A DNA stretch of 64,000 bases from Pseudomonadota bacterium (GCA_023391095.1 JAEWBN010000002.1:148488-212487), one strand, 5' to 3'; shown: positions 26,314 to 35,714, numbered from the stretch's first letter. The notes: generated by a model from the letters alone, not told the origin. Program-made: numbers and translations.

Positions 26314-27330
26314 ATGACAGAGACAAAAAAGGTGCGGTGGGGCATCCTCTCCACGGCCAATATCGGGCGCCAGAAGGTTATTCCGGCCATCCAGAAATCC
26401 GCCCATTCCGAAGTTGTCGCCATTTCCTCGCGCGACGAGAAGAGTGCGCGGGCCGCGGCCGATGAACTGGGGATCGAAAAGGCCTATGGGTCCTACGAGG
26501 CGCTGATCGCCGACCCCGATATCGACGCGATCTACAACCCGCTTCCCAATCATCTGCATGTCGAGCTGACGCTGGCGGCCAATGCCGCGGGCAAGCATGT
26601 CCTGTGCGAAAAGCCCATCGCCATCACCGCTGAGGACGCCAGGAAGCTGCGCGGCGCGCGCACCGACCGGCTCATCATGGAAGGCTTCATGGTGCGCTTC
26701 CATCCCCAATGGCTCCGGGCCCGCGATATCGCCCGCTCGGGCGAGCTGGGTGAGGTGCGGGCCGTTCGCGCGGTCTTCAGCTATTTCAATGCCGACCCCA
26801 ACAATGTGCGCAACAAGGCCGATATCGGTGGTGGGGGCCTGCTCGACATTGGCTGTTACCCGATCACCGGCGGCCGCTTTTTCTTCGAGAGCGAACCGAA
26901 ACGGGTTGTTGCGCTGGTCGATCGCGATGCAGGTTTCGGCACCGACCGGCAGGCCTCCGTCATCGCCGATTTCGGAAATGGCCGGCATCTCAATTTCATG
27001 GTCTCCACCCAACTCGTGCCCAACCAGTCGATCGAGATCATCGGCACCAAGGGCCGGGTTGAACTGGTCATTCCCTTCAACGCGCCGCAGGGCTCGGCCT
27101 CGGCGCTGCTGGTCGATGCGGGGCATAGCCTCGATGGATCGCTGGCGCGCCGGGAAATCCTGGCGCCGGCCGACCAATATACCGAAATGGCCGAAGCCTT
27201 TGCGCTGGCGGTGCTGGGGCAGGGCGAACTGCCCTATGGTGTCGAGGATGCCATTTCCTCCATGCATGTGCTCGACGCCGTCTTCGCCAGCGAGCGGTCG
27301 GGCGCATGGGCCGAGGTCAGGGCCGACTGA
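26314..27330 (+). CDS. Gfo/Idh/MocA-family NAD(P)-dependent oxidoreductase
   Basis: Cytoplasmic dehydrogenase of 338 residues acting on a sugar or sugar derivative. The Rossmann segment is VRWGILSTANIGRQKVIPAI, the catalytic-type motif is CEKPIA, and the C-terminal alpha/beta domain contains GGGGLLDIGCYPI. GGAGACAAG precedes the ATG at 26314. The reading frame is open further upstream but that part overlaps the GntR gene. It lies between two GntR genes in the predicted fucose-related region. The substrate is unknown. Confidence 0.87.
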   Translation: MTETKKVRWGILSTANIGRQKVIPAIQKSAHSEVVAISSRDEKSARAAADELGIEKAYGSYEALIADPDIDAIYNPLPNHLHVELTLAANAAGKHVLCEKPIAITAEDARKLRGARTDRLIMEGFMVRFHPQWLRARDIARSGELGEVRAVRAVFSYFNADPNNVRNKADIGGGGLLDIGCYPITGGRFFFESEPKRVVALVDRDAGFGTDRQASVIADFGNGRHLNFMVSTQLVPNQSIEIIGTKGRVELVIPFNAPQGSASALLVDAGHSLDGSLARREILAPADQYTEMAEAFALAVLGQGELPYGVEDAISSMHVLDAVFASERSGAWAEVRAD

Positions 27331-27331
27331 G

Positions 27332-28024
27332 CTATTCCCAGGCGTCGGTCATGGCCTTGGCGACATAGTCGAGATGCCGGCGCATGGCCCGTCGGGCGGC
27401 GTCGGCATGACCCGCCCGTATGGCAGTGACGATGGCGGAATGATCAGCCAGGATCTGCTGGCGGACCACATGGATTTCGGCCAGATGCTGGTGGAACTGG
27501 CGATCCACGGCACCGGCCCGCGACGCCCAGAGCATTTCGAGAATATCGCGCAGCACCGAATTGCCGGTGGCCTGGGCAATGGTGACGTGCAGGGCCCGGT
27601 CGCTCTCCACCGACCAGAGGCCCTGGGCTGCTTCTCCCTGCATGGTCTGGAGGATCGTGGCGAGCTGGGCCTTGGTTTCTTCTGGCGCAATCTGGCTGGC
27701 CAGCGCCGCGGCCTCGGGTTCGAGCAGGCGGCGCACGTCGAGCACTTCCAGCGGCGACTGGTTGAGCTCCGGCAGCGGCCCCGGTGGCGGCTGGCGATCG
27801 CGCACAAAAGCCCCGACGCCGACGCGCACCTCGACGAGACCCGCGACCTCTAGGGCGATCAGCGCCTCGCGCACACTCGGCCGCGACACGCCCAGCGATT
27901 GCGCCAGATCGCGTTCGGACGGCAACTGCGCGCCCGGTTGCACGGCGCCATCCGCAATCTGCCGCCGGATCTGGTCGGCGATGCGGATATAGAGTTTGTC
28001 ACGGCTTATCGCTTGCAGTTTCAT
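27332..28024 (-). CDS. GntR/FadR-family regulator divergent from the L-fuconate genes
   Basis: Regulator of 230 residues with a winged helix (AQLPSERDLAQSLGVSRPSV, then REALIALEVAGLVEV) and an FCD domain (DRALHVTIAQATGN, then DHSAIVTAIRAGHADAARR). The start could instead be the in-frame ATG at 28030, two codons earlier. Its gene is divergent from the SDR and L-fuconate dehydratase genes. The intervening 118 bp hold a FadR-type palindrome, so it most likely controls that pair. It is convergent with the oxidoreductase gene, one base apart. Confidence 0.87.
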   Translation of the reverse strand: MKLQAISRDKLYIRIADQIRRQIADGAVQPGAQLPSERDLAQSLGVSRPSVREALIALEVAGLVEVRVGVGAFVRDRQPPPGPLPELNQSPLEVLDVRRLLEPEAAALASQIAPEETKAQLATILQTMQGEAAQGLWSVESDRALHVTIAQATGNSVLRDILEMLWASRAGAVDRQFHQHLAEIHVVRQQILADHSAIVTAIRAGHADAARRAMRRHLDYVAKAMTDAWE

Positions 28025-28069
28025 CGGCATCCCCGCGGGCCCATCCTTCAATAAGGGGCGAAGAGAAAA

Positions 28070-28096
28070 CTGTCTACTGGTCTGACCACTTGACAG
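28070..28096. promoter_or_regulatory. FadR-type palindromic operator before the L-fuconate genes
   Basis: The core at 28078-28088 is TGGTCTGACCA, an exact fit to the FadR-subfamily pattern TNGT-N3-ACNA. It is flanked symmetrically by CTGTC (28070-28074) and GACAG (28092-28096), giving a 27-bp dyad centred on 28083. It lies 47 bp before the SDR start and 46 bp before the divergent GntR gene, the expected place for a shared operator. Confidence 0.72.
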
Positions 28097-28142
28097 GTCG
28101 CGGCTGCCGGCCTTAGCTGCGGCCGAATTCACGGAGGCGGAC

Positions 28143-28874
28143 ATGGCGGACCTGAGCGGAAAAATTGTGCTCATCACGGCGGCGGCGCAGGGCATCGGCC
28201 GCGCATCGGCTGAGGCTTTTGCCAGAGCCGGTGCACAGGTGATTGCAACCGACGTCAACATGGACAAGCTCGCCGAACTGGACGGGGTCCCGGGGATCAC
28301 CACGCGCCATCTCGATGTGCTGTCGGCCGAAGCGGTGAAGGCTGCAGTGGCCGAGATCGGCCGCATCGATGTGCTGTTCAACTGCGCCGGTGTCGTCCAT
28401 GGCGGCACGGTGCTCGAGATGAGCGACGCCGATGTCGAGTTTGCCCTCGACCTCAACGTCAAGGCGCAGATCCGCACGATCCAGGCGGTGCTGCCGCAGA
28501 TGCTGGAGCGCAAGGACGGCGCCATCATCAACATGGCTACCGTCGCTTCGTCCGTGAAGGGCGTGCCCAACCGGGCTGCCTATTCGATCTCCAAGGCTGC
28601 AGTGGTGGGCCTGACCAAGTCGATTGCCGCCGATTTCACCACCTCCAATATCCGCGTCAACGCCATCTGCCCCGGCACAGTGGACAGCCCCAGCCTGCAC
28701 GAACGCTGGCACGCGACCGGCGATTTCGAGGGCGCAAAGAAGGCTTTCATCGCCCGCCAGCCCATTGGCCGGATTGCCCGGCCCGACGAAGTGGCCGATC
28801 TCGCGGTCTATCTGGCCGGCGCCACCTATACGACCGGCCAGGTCCATATCATCGACGGAGGCTGGACGGCCTGA
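28143..28874 (+). CDS. SDR dehydrogenase, probably 2-keto-3-deoxy-L-fuconate dehydrogenase
   Basis: Classical short-chain dehydrogenase of 243 residues: cofactor motif TAAAQGIGRAS, an Asp in IATDVN that favours NAD, and the active site Ser in MATVASSVKGVPNRAAYSISKAA with Tyr-x3-Lys. The VASSVKGV and CPGTVDSPSLHER stretches match the BDH2/KDF-dehydrogenase branch. GGAGGCGGAC precedes the ATG. The next gene, 19 bp on, is L-fuconate dehydratase, whose product is this enzyme's expected substrate. L-fucose dehydrogenase is the alternative. Confidence 0.8.
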   Translation: MADLSGKIVLITAAAQGIGRASAEAFARAGAQVIATDVNMDKLAELDGVPGITTRHLDVLSAEAVKAAVAEIGRIDVLFNCAGVVHGGTVLEMSDADVEFALDLNVKAQIRTIQAVLPQMLERKDGAIINMATVASSVKGVPNRAAYSISKAAVVGLTKSIAADFTTSNIRVNAICPGTVDSPSLHERWHATGDFEGAKKAFIARQPIGRIARPDEVADLAVYLAGATYTTGQVHIIDGGWTA

Positions 28875-28893
28875 TCCGGCCCGGCGAAAACCC

Positions 28894-30168
28894 ATGACCA
28901 AGATTACCGCGCTCACCACCCACGACCTTCGCTTCCCCACTTCGGCCTCGCTCGATGGTTCGGATGCCATGAACCCCGATCCCGACTACTCGGCTGCCTA
29001 TGTCGTGCTGGGGACGGATGGGGCGCATGAAGGCCACGGCCTCACCTTCACCATTGGCCGCGGCAATGAAGTGGTCTGCGCCGCGATCAAGGCGCTCACC
29101 GACCGGGTCGTGGGCCTCGACCTCGACTGGATCGCCGAAAATCCGGGCCGCTTCTGGCGGCACATGACCGGCGACAGCCAGTTGCGCTGGATCGGGCCCG
29201 ACAAGGGCGCGATGCATCTGGCGACCGGTGCGGTGGTCAATGCCGTCTGGGACCTCCTGGCCAAGGCTGCCGGCAAGCCCGTCTGGCTCTATGTCGCCGA
29301 GATGAGCCCCGAGCAACTGGTCTCCATCATCGACTTCCGCTACCTCACCGACGCCATCACGCCGGACGAGGCGCTGGAAATCTTCCGCAAGGCGGAGGCG
29401 GGCAAGGCCGAGCGGATTGCGACGCTCCGGGCCGAGGGCTATCGCTGCTACACCACGTCTGCCGGCTGGCTCGGCTATTCCAATGAAAAGCTGACGCGGC
29501 TCGCGACCGAGGCGGTCGAAGAGGGCTTTACCCATATCAAGATGAAGGTCGGCCGCGACCTTGAGGACGATATCAGGCGCCTCGAAATCGTCCGCTCCAT
29601 CATGGGGCCGGAGCGCTATCTGATGATCGACGCCAACCAGGTCTGGGAAGTCGATCAGGCCATCGACTGGGTCAACCAGCTCAAGCGCTTCAACCCCTAT
29701 TTCATCGAAGAGCCGACCAGCCCCGACGATGTCGAAGGGCATCGCAAGATCCGCGACGGCATTGCACCGGTCAAGGTTGCGACCGGCGAGATGTGCCAGA
29801 ACCGCATCCTCTTCAAGCAGTTCATCACCCGCGATGCCATCGACATCGTGCAGATCGATGCCTGCCGCATCGGCGGGCTCAATGAAGTTCTGTCCGTACT
29901 GCTTATGGCTGCGAAATACGGCAAGGCCGTGTGGCCGCATGCCGGTGGCGTTGGCCTCTGCGAATATGTCCAGCACCTGTCGATGATCGACTATCTGGTG
30001 GTCTCGGGCACCAAGGAAGGGCGCGTGATCGAATATGTCGATCACCTGCACGAGCATTTCCTCGATCCCTGCGTGATCAACAATGCCGCCTACATGCCGC
30101 CGGAACGGCCGGGCTTTTCCATCGAGATGAAGCCGGACTCGATCCGCGAAAACACCTTCGCCGGCTAG
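28894..30168 (+). CDS. fucD: L-fuconate dehydratase
   Basis: Enolase-superfamily dehydratase of 424 residues converting L-fuconate to 2-keto-3-deoxy-L-fuconate. The catalytic Lys motif is HIKMKVG, the metal ligands lie in MIDANQVW, FIEEPTSPDD and KVATGEMCQNR, and the general-base region is AVWPHAGGVGLCEYVQHL. It matches FucD-type sequences over its length. It forms an operon with the SDR gene, under the FadR-type palindrome. This supports a non-phosphorylating L-fucose pathway, with the remaining lactonase and hydrolase not in the window. Confidence 0.88.
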   Translation: MTKITALTTHDLRFPTSASLDGSDAMNPDPDYSAAYVVLGTDGAHEGHGLTFTIGRGNEVVCAAIKALTDRVVGLDLDWIAENPGRFWRHMTGDSQLRWIGPDKGAMHLATGAVVNAVWDLLAKAAGKPVWLYVAEMSPEQLVSIIDFRYLTDAITPDEALEIFRKAEAGKAERIATLRAEGYRCYTTSAGWLGYSNEKLTRLATEAVEEGFTHIKMKVGRDLEDDIRRLEIVRSIMGPERYLMIDANQVWEVDQAIDWVNQLKRFNPYFIEEPTSPDDVEGHRKIRDGIAPVKVATGEMCQNRILFKQFITRDAIDIVQIDACRIGGLNEVLSVLLMAAKYGKAVWPHAGGVGLCEYVQHLSMIDYLVVSGTKEGRVIEYVDHLHEHFLDPCVINNAAYMPPERPGFSIEMKPDSIRENTFAG

Positions 30169-30944
30169 GTCTGGGCGGCCGACGTCTCGATCAGCGCGAC
30201 GCCGGCCTCCTTGCACACATCACGGATGCTCTCGATCGGGCAGTGGTCGGTGATAAAGGAATGGGCCTGTGACAGGTGCCCGATCCGCACCGGCGCGGTG
30301 CGCTCGAATTTGGTGCTGTCGGCCACCACGATCACGTGGCGGGCATTGGCAATGATGGCCTGGGCCACCTTGACCTCGCGATAGTCGAAATCGAGCAGCG
30401 AGCCGTCCGGGTCGATGGCGGAAACCCCGATCACGGCAAAATCCACCTTGAACTGGCGGATGAAGTCCACGGCGGCCTCGCCCACAATGCCGCCATCGGA
30501 TGGACGCACCACGCCACCGGCAATCACCACCTCGACGCCGGGCACCACGCGCAGGTGGTTGGCGACATTGATGTTGTTGGTGATGACCATGAGGCCGCGA
30601 TGCTCGGCCAGGGCCTGCCCGACGGCTTCGGTGGTCGTGCCGATATTGATGAACAGCGAAGCATTGTCGGGGATGAGCCCCGCTGCGGCCCGGCCGATGG
30701 CGCGCTTTTCGGCCGGCGCGATCTGGCGGCGCGCCTCATATTCGACATTCTCGACGCCCGACGGATGCATGGCGCCGCCATGGGTGCGCTTGAGCGCACC
30801 GCGCTCGCACAGGGCATTGAGGTCCTTGCGGATGGTCTGCGGGGTGACGGCAAAGGCCGCCACGAGGCCATCGACGGTGACCTCGCCCTGCTGACGGGCC
30901 AGCTCGACGATCTTGGCCTGCCGGAGAGACGGGTTCATGGGCAT
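30165..30944 (-). CDS. DeoR-family transcriptional regulator
   Basis: Regulator of 259 residues. The DeoR helix-turn-helix is at the N-terminus (EVTVDGLVAAFAVTPQTIRK, then LKRTHGGA), and the sugar-phosphate-sensing domain follows (INIGTTTEAVGQAL, then VVADSTKFER). Three in-frame starts lie close together (GTG 30947, ATG 30944, ATG 30938). AGGTG upstream favours 30944. It overlaps the end of fucD by four bases on the opposite strand. DeoR proteins of this type usually sense phosphorylated sugars. The target here is not clear. Confidence 0.88.
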   Translation of the reverse strand: MPMNPSLRQAKIVELARQQGEVTVDGLVAAFAVTPQTIRKDLNALCERGALKRTHGGAMHPSGVENVEYEARRQIAPAEKRAIGRAAAGLIPDNASLFINIGTTTEAVGQALAEHRGLMVITNNINVANHLRVVPGVEVVIAGGVVRPSDGGIVGEAAVDFIRQFKVDFAVIGVSAIDPDGSLLDFDYREVKVAQAIIANARHVIVVADSTKFERTAPVRIGHLSQAHSFITDHCPIESIRDVCKEAGVALIETSAAQT

Positions 30945-30998
30945 CACCTGCTTTCGCTTTCTGGATAAACGAAAGGCGATGAACGCGAAAGGTGCACC

Positions 30999-32435
30999 TT
31001 ACCCCCCGGCGCGCGCCGACCACCTGACCTGGGGCGTGAAGACGAAATCGCGGTCGAACGGAAAGGACGGTCGCGGCGTATGGCGGCGCTCGGTGCGCTC
31101 GACGAACTGGTCGACGACGCCGGGCGAAAGGGCCATGATGCCCGGATTGGCCAGGGGCCCGAGTTCGGGAGAAAGGTACCCCGATTTGACGGCGATGATC
31201 CGGGCCGCTAGCGGATCGAGCCCCAGCCGGGTGAAGTCGGCAAGGTTGTGGAAGGGGCGCCGGCGCGCGGTCAGCACCAGCTCGATGCCGCCGATGCGCA
31301 CCACGGCCTCGCGGAGACGCTTGTCGTCGGTTTCATGCAGGAAGATCACGTCGGCCTTGGTGTCGACTGGCGTACTGGACGGATCAAGGCTGGCGCCAAT
31401 ATGCAGCGAAACCGTTGCACCTGCGCCTGCGGCATAGGCCGCATCGGTGGCAGCCTGATCGGCAATGCCGGCGAAAATGACGCCCTGCGCGTCGCCCGCG
31501 ATGAGGGCCGCCAGCACCTCGGCGCGGTCGCCCACGCCGCCACCCGTGGGATTGTCGCCCGACTCCGCGAGAACAACCGGATGGGTTTGGCTGGCAATGG
31601 CGCGGGAGACGCATTCCGCGATGGAGCCGGTCTCCATGCCGAAGACAAACTGCTCCCTGATATTCCAATAGTCCTGTGCCAGGTGCAGGGCGGCCGTTTC
31701 CATGGCGCTCCGGTCCGTGCCGGTGATGATGGCGCAGGCGGTGGCGCGCGGTTCATCGGCCCAGACATAGCCGACCTGGAAGGACGCATCCCAGACCCCG
31801 GTGGGGTCCTCGACTTCGTGAAGCTGGGTGTAAAAGCTGCGCGCCGGCTCGTCCTGGGTGGAGGTGCGTTCACCCGGCAAAAGGACCGGCACGGGCGCCC
31901 AGGCCAGAACGGGGCGAACGCCCGTCCGCAGCGCGCGCACCAGCATGGTCACGGCCCGGCGCATGGTGTCGGGCGTGTCGATATGCGGCGCTGTGCGATA
32001 GGTCGAAAAAATGTCGAGACCGTCGATGATCTTCTGGCTGACATTGCCATGGAGATCGTAGCTGGCCGCGATCAGCACCTCGGGCCCGACCACATCGCGC
32101 ACGGCAGCGATGAAGTCGCCTTCGGCATCGAACATGCCCTCGACGAACATGGCCCCATGCATGGCCAGATAAACGCCATCGAGCGGCATGGCGGCACGCA
32201 GACCCTCGAGAATTTCGGCTTTCCACCGGTCATAAAGCGCCCGTTCGACCGGGCCGCCGGCAATGGCGCGGGCATGCAGGATGGTGATGAATTCCGCCGG
32301 AAAATGCGTCAGAAAATCGAAATACTGGTCCTTGAGCATGGACGGACCGCGCAGCACGCGGAAATCGGATTCCCGGGCCAGGACGGGATTATAGGTGCTG
32401 CATTCGGTGTGGAGGCCGGCAACGGCAATGCGCAT
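30999..32435 (-). CDS. M81-family metallopeptidase (MlrC type)
   Basis: Predicted zinc metallopeptidase of 478 residues related to microcystinase C. The likely metal site comes from LHTECSTY at the N-terminus, SYDLHGN and YRTAPHIDTPD. The C-terminal DUF1485-type region follows. The family cleaves small linear peptides or amidated compounds, and the true substrate is usually unknown. Its ATG overlaps the stop of the upstream MFS gene by one base (TGATG), so transport and hydrolysis of the same compound is a fair inference. Confidence 0.85.
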   Translation of the reverse strand: MRIAVAGLHTECSTYNPVLARESDFRVLRGPSMLKDQYFDFLTHFPAEFITILHARAIAGGPVERALYDRWKAEILEGLRAAMPLDGVYLAMHGAMFVEGMFDAEGDFIAAVRDVVGPEVLIAASYDLHGNVSQKIIDGLDIFSTYRTAPHIDTPDTMRRAVTMLVRALRTGVRPVLAWAPVPVLLPGERTSTQDEPARSFYTQLHEVEDPTGVWDASFQVGYVWADEPRATACAIITGTDRSAMETAALHLAQDYWNIREQFVFGMETGSIAECVSRAIASQTHPVVLAESGDNPTGGGVGDRAEVLAALIAGDAQGVIFAGIADQAATDAAYAAGAGATVSLHIGASLDPSSTPVDTKADVIFLHETDDKRLREAVVRIGGIELVLTARRRPFHNLADFTRLGLDPLAARIIAVKSGYLSPELGPLANPGIMALSPGVVDQFVERTERRHTPRPSFPFDRDFVFTPQVRWSARAGG

Positions 32436-33625
32436 CAGAGAACTCCGGGAATGTCGGCTTGGGGATTGTGTGCGGTGGTGAGCGGGCGCGGCCTGAGCTG
32501 GCGGGTAAAGATCAGGCTCAGCAAGAGGAAGGGAACCACGCAGGCCACCCCGATGCGGATATCGCTGACTTCGGCCACAAACCCGATCAGGGGCGGGCCG
32601 ATGAGGAAGCCGGTCAGGGCCACGAAGGACAGGACGGCCACATTGGCTGAGGCCGGCCGGTCGCCAATGCCCGCCGCCGCGGTGACCGCGAGCGGAAAGC
32701 CCACCGAAACGCCAAAGCCGATCGTGCCGAAGCCGATCAAGGCCAGCGTGACATTGGGCGCGAGATAGAGGAGGCCCGCGCCCAGGACGGCGAGCACGCC
32801 GCAAAGCTGCGCCGTACCCACAGCCCCCAGGCGCGCCTTGATCGTATCGCCGCCGAACCGGCCCGCCGCTACCATGAAGGCAAAGACGGCATAGCCCAGG
32901 CCCACCGTGCCGACATCGGCAGCAAGGGCATCGCGCAGGAAGATCGCCGACCAGTCCGCCATGGCGCCTTCCGTCATGGTGATGCCGAAGACGAAAAGGC
33001 AGACGCCGATCAGGGCAGGGCTGGGCAGGGACCACTTCCGGCCCCCTGCGGATCGTTCAACCTGCGCTTCGGCATCGACCGAAGGCAGGGCGAGGCCGGT
33101 CGCAATCCCCATGGGCAGCGTCACCAGCGCCGCGGCGAGGATAGCCCATTGCGGCGCCATCCCCATTCCGGCCAGCAGCGTGCCAACAAGGCTGCCCGCC
33201 ATGATCCCGACCGACCAGAACCCGTGCGACTTGGTCATGATCAGCGTGCCCGTCGCCTTTTCCACCGCGTCCGCTTCCACATTGAGGCCCAGCTCCAGGA
33301 AGGAAATCGATGACCCCGCAAAGGCAAGGGCGATGAACAGCATGACCGGGTCGGGCGAGAAGGCCGGCAGGCTTGCCGCGATGGCGTAATACACAAAGCC
33401 AATGATGATGGTTCTGCGCGCGCCGATGCGCCCGACAATGGGACCGGCAAAGGGCAGGGTCAGGAGGGTGCCCACAGGCATGCCCAAAAGGGTCAGCGCC
33501 AGCGCGGCAGGGCCAAGGCCCAGACCGGCCTGGATTTCAGGAATGCGGGGCAGCCAGGAGCCATAGGCGATGGGCTGGAGAAAGAAGGCCAGCATGACCA
33601 GGCGCTGGGGCGTAAGGAGAGACAT
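32435..33625 (-). CDS. MFS transporter (FucP/YbjJ-like family)
   Basis: Twelve-helix permease of 396 residues. It shares with three MFS proteins at 43-47 kb the segments for an early GSWLPRIPEIQ-type helix end, LGLNVEADAVE in the fourth-fifth helix region, ADWSAIFLRD in the middle, and GDRPASANVA in the second half. These place it in the YbjJ-like branch. The ATG at 33625 is preferred to a TTG at 33649, although no clear Shine-Dalgarno is seen. It is coupled to the MlrC-type peptidase gene. The substrate is unknown. Confidence 0.85.
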   Translation of the reverse strand: MSLLTPQRLVMLAFFLQPIAYGSWLPRIPEIQAGLGLGPAALALTLLGMPVGTLLTLPFAGPIVGRIGARRTIIIGFVYYAIAASLPAFSPDPVMLFIALAFAGSSISFLELGLNVEADAVEKATGTLIMTKSHGFWSVGIMAGSLVGTLLAGMGMAPQWAILAAALVTLPMGIATGLALPSVDAEAQVERSAGGRKWSLPSPALIGVCLFVFGITMTEGAMADWSAIFLRDALAADVGTVGLGYAVFAFMVAAGRFGGDTIKARLGAVGTAQLCGVLAVLGAGLLYLAPNVTLALIGFGTIGFGVSVGFPLAVTAAAGIGDRPASANVAVLSFVALTGFLIGPPLIGFVAEVSDIRIGVACVVPFLLLSLIFTRQLRPRPLTTAHNPQADIPGVL

Positions 33626-33700
33626 GGCTGACCCGGAAAAGAAGGGCAAACGATGCGGGCGGCGCTCGTCGGTGAGGCGCCGCCTGAGAAGGGGTGACCC

Positions 33701-34189
33701 TTAGGCGGTGACGCCCATCGGATAGGGCAGGTAGCCGACAAAACCGGTGAGCTTCCACGCCCCGCCGACCTTGCGCAGGAAATAGAGGGTCTGCCAGTTC
33801 AACCGGTCCACCCCGCCATTGCCCAGCTTGATCTCGCCGTCGAATTTCTTGTGCGCGATGGCGCGATCGCCGGTGATTTCGATTTCGGTCAAACTCGTGG
33901 CGCGGTGAATGCCCGCCTCGACATCTTCGGCATAATCCATGGCCTGACCCTCGCGGGCCTGGCGCAGCCATTCGTCGCGATAATGGGCAAGGGAGGGGAA
34001 GCTGATGGTCCAGCCATCCGGATTGCCCGTCTTGTTGCCATGGATGCCCATGAAATCTTCGGCGATGAAGTCATTCTCGACCATCGACCAGTCGGCATTG
34101 ACGTAGGCCGTGATGTCGCGCGGCACGAGCATGGTCCAGATCGCCGACCGGTCGGCATCATTGGGGAATGGATTGGCTGAGAGGCTCAT
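33701..34189 (-). CDS. NTF2-like (SnoaL-type) protein
   Basis: Small soluble protein of 162 residues with the NTF2-like cone pattern: a helix-rich start with WSMVENDFIAEDFMG, and a C-terminal sheet with LTEIEITGDRAIAHKKF and WQTLYFLRKVGGAWKLTGFV. No signal peptide. Such domains can be small isomerases, hydrolases or ligand binders, so no function is assigned. It leads a three-gene operon with the MFS transporter and the MlrC-type peptidase, 75 bp upstream of the transporter. Confidence 0.75.
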   Translation of the reverse strand: MSLSANPFPNDADRSAIWTMLVPRDITAYVNADWSMVENDFIAEDFMGIHGNKTGNPDGWTISFPSLAHYRDEWLRQAREGQAMDYAEDVEAGIHRATSLTEIEITGDRAIAHKKFDGEIKLGNGGVDRLNWQTLYFLRKVGGAWKLTGFVGYLPYPMGVTA

Positions 34190-34548
34190 TTTGCTTTTCC
34201 CGGGACACAGCGCCGCCCTGACGCACGTCCGTCAATCTTGTATTTGATTTTCATCGTATCGCCCCGGCACCTTCGTCATGAAAGAGGCCAGATGGATACC
34301 AATTGCGACATGGTGGAGTTTTCCACCGTCCTTGTCTAGCCCGCAGGTGTGCGAAACCGTCGCCAATCCGGCCATAGACATAGCAAAACCGCGCTATTCC
34401 GAGGCGGCGCAAATGGTGGTTTATATTGGTATTGTATTGACTCCGAATGTGTGTTGACATGATGGCGAGAAGCTGCCTAGGCTTGAAAATCGTTTACACA
34501 AACGTCACCGGCCCGCAAGAGGTCGGCGGTTAAAACAGGGTACGGCAT
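34190..34548. promoter_or_regulatory. Divergent promoter region before the GlcNAc-oligomer operon
   Basis: This 359-bp gap holds no convincing gene. A TTGACA box at 34454-34459 with a weak partner CTAGGC 17 bp later could be a sigma-70 promoter for the rightward operon. Downstream of it, CGTTT (34491-34495) and AAACG (34500-34504) form a short dyad around ACAC, a possible repressor site. Both are pattern matches only. Confidence 0.4.
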
Positions 34549-35703
34549 ATGCGGGTAGGGATTATCGGCCTCGGCTATCGTCTGGGTTACCTGGCGCGGG
34601 TCTTTTCTGCGGCGCGGGACGATTTTGAGATCGTTGGCTATGTCGATCCGGCCCCTGCCGGCCTGCAGCGCGTCCAGGATGCCGGGCTTTCCGCAGGTAC
34701 CCAATATGACAGCCTCGAGCGCCTGATCGATGAAGGCAATCTCGACCTGCTCATGGTCGGCTCGCCCAATCACCTGCATCTCGAGCATATCCGCATCGGC
34801 CTCGAACGGGGCATGAAGATCTTTGCCGAAAAGCCTGTCGTGACCACTGTCGAGGGCACGATGGCGCTGGCCGAGCTGATTGCCAAATACGGCTCGGACA
34901 ATGTCATGGTCGGCCTCGTGCTGCGCTATGCGCCGCTCTATGTCGATCTGCGCAAGGCCCAGGCCGAGGGCAAGCTGGGGCAGATCGCTTCCATCGAGGC
35001 CTCCGAGCACATTCCGCCCTATCATGGCGCCTTTTTCATGCGCGACTGGCGGCGATACGAGAAATACGCCGGCAGCTTCATGCTGGAAAAGTGCTGCCAC
35101 GACCTCGATCTCTATAACGGGGTCATGGGCTGCCGTCCGCGCATGGTGGCCAGCTTCGGCGGTCGCCGCAGCTTCACGCCGGAAAATGCCCCCCAGGAGG
35201 CTGGCGTCAACGACCTCGAAGTCTATCACCGCAAGCCAAGTGGCTGGCTGGGTTCGGACAAGGTCTTCGACAGCGATGGCGACATCATCGATTTCCAGAC
35301 CGCTCTGGTTCAGTACGAAAACGGCGCGGCCCTGGCTTTCCACACCAATATCAACGTGCCCGACGACTTCCGCCGCTTCGCGGTGATCGGTTCCAGGGGC
35401 ATGGCCGAGGGTGACTTCGTCCGCAATTACTTCAAGGTCACCGACAGTCGCACCTCCGAGCGCCTCGAGGACAAGAGCTACGAGGCCAGCCCGCTGTCGG
35501 ACCATTACGGCGCCGACGAGCAGATGGCGGCCGACATTCTCAAGCACATCCACGACGGCGCGCCGCTGCCGGTTTCCGTCACCGATGCGCTGGAAGCAGG
35601 GCTGCTGGCGCTGTCCATGGACGAGGCGATGCGCACCAATTCCGTTGTCGACATGACCCCGATCTGGCAGCGCTTCGACGCTGCTCTCGGACGCGGACGC
35701 TGA
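34549..35703 (+). CDS. Gfo/Idh/MocA-family oxidoreductase of the GlcNAc-oligomer operon
   Basis: NAD(P)-dependent oxidoreductase of 384 residues. The Rossmann loop reads GIIGLGYRLGYLARV, wider-spaced than the common GxGxxG, and the conserved motif is AEKPVV. A C-terminal domain with FMLEKCCHDLDLYN carries the catalytic-type His. It is the first gene of an operon with an ABC importer and a GH20 hexosaminidase, so the substrate is probably an amino sugar or its derivative. The ABC permease gene follows 11 bp later. Confidence 0.85.
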   Translation: MRVGIIGLGYRLGYLARVFSAARDDFEIVGYVDPAPAGLQRVQDAGLSAGTQYDSLERLIDEGNLDLLMVGSPNHLHLEHIRIGLERGMKIFAEKPVVTTVEGTMALAELIAKYGSDNVMVGLVLRYAPLYVDLRKAQAEGKLGQIASIEASEHIPPYHGAFFMRDWRRYEKYAGSFMLEKCCHDLDLYNGVMGCRPRMVASFGGRRSFTPENAPQEAGVNDLEVYHRKPSGWLGSDKVFDSDGDIIDFQTALVQYENGAALAFHTNINVPDDFRRFAVIGSRGMAEGDFVRNYFKVTDSRTSERLEDKSYEASPLSDHYGADEQMAADILKHIHDGAPLPVSVTDALEAGLLALSMDEAMRTNSVVDMTPIWQRFDAALGRGR

Positions 35704-35714
35704 GGAGAGGGCCG

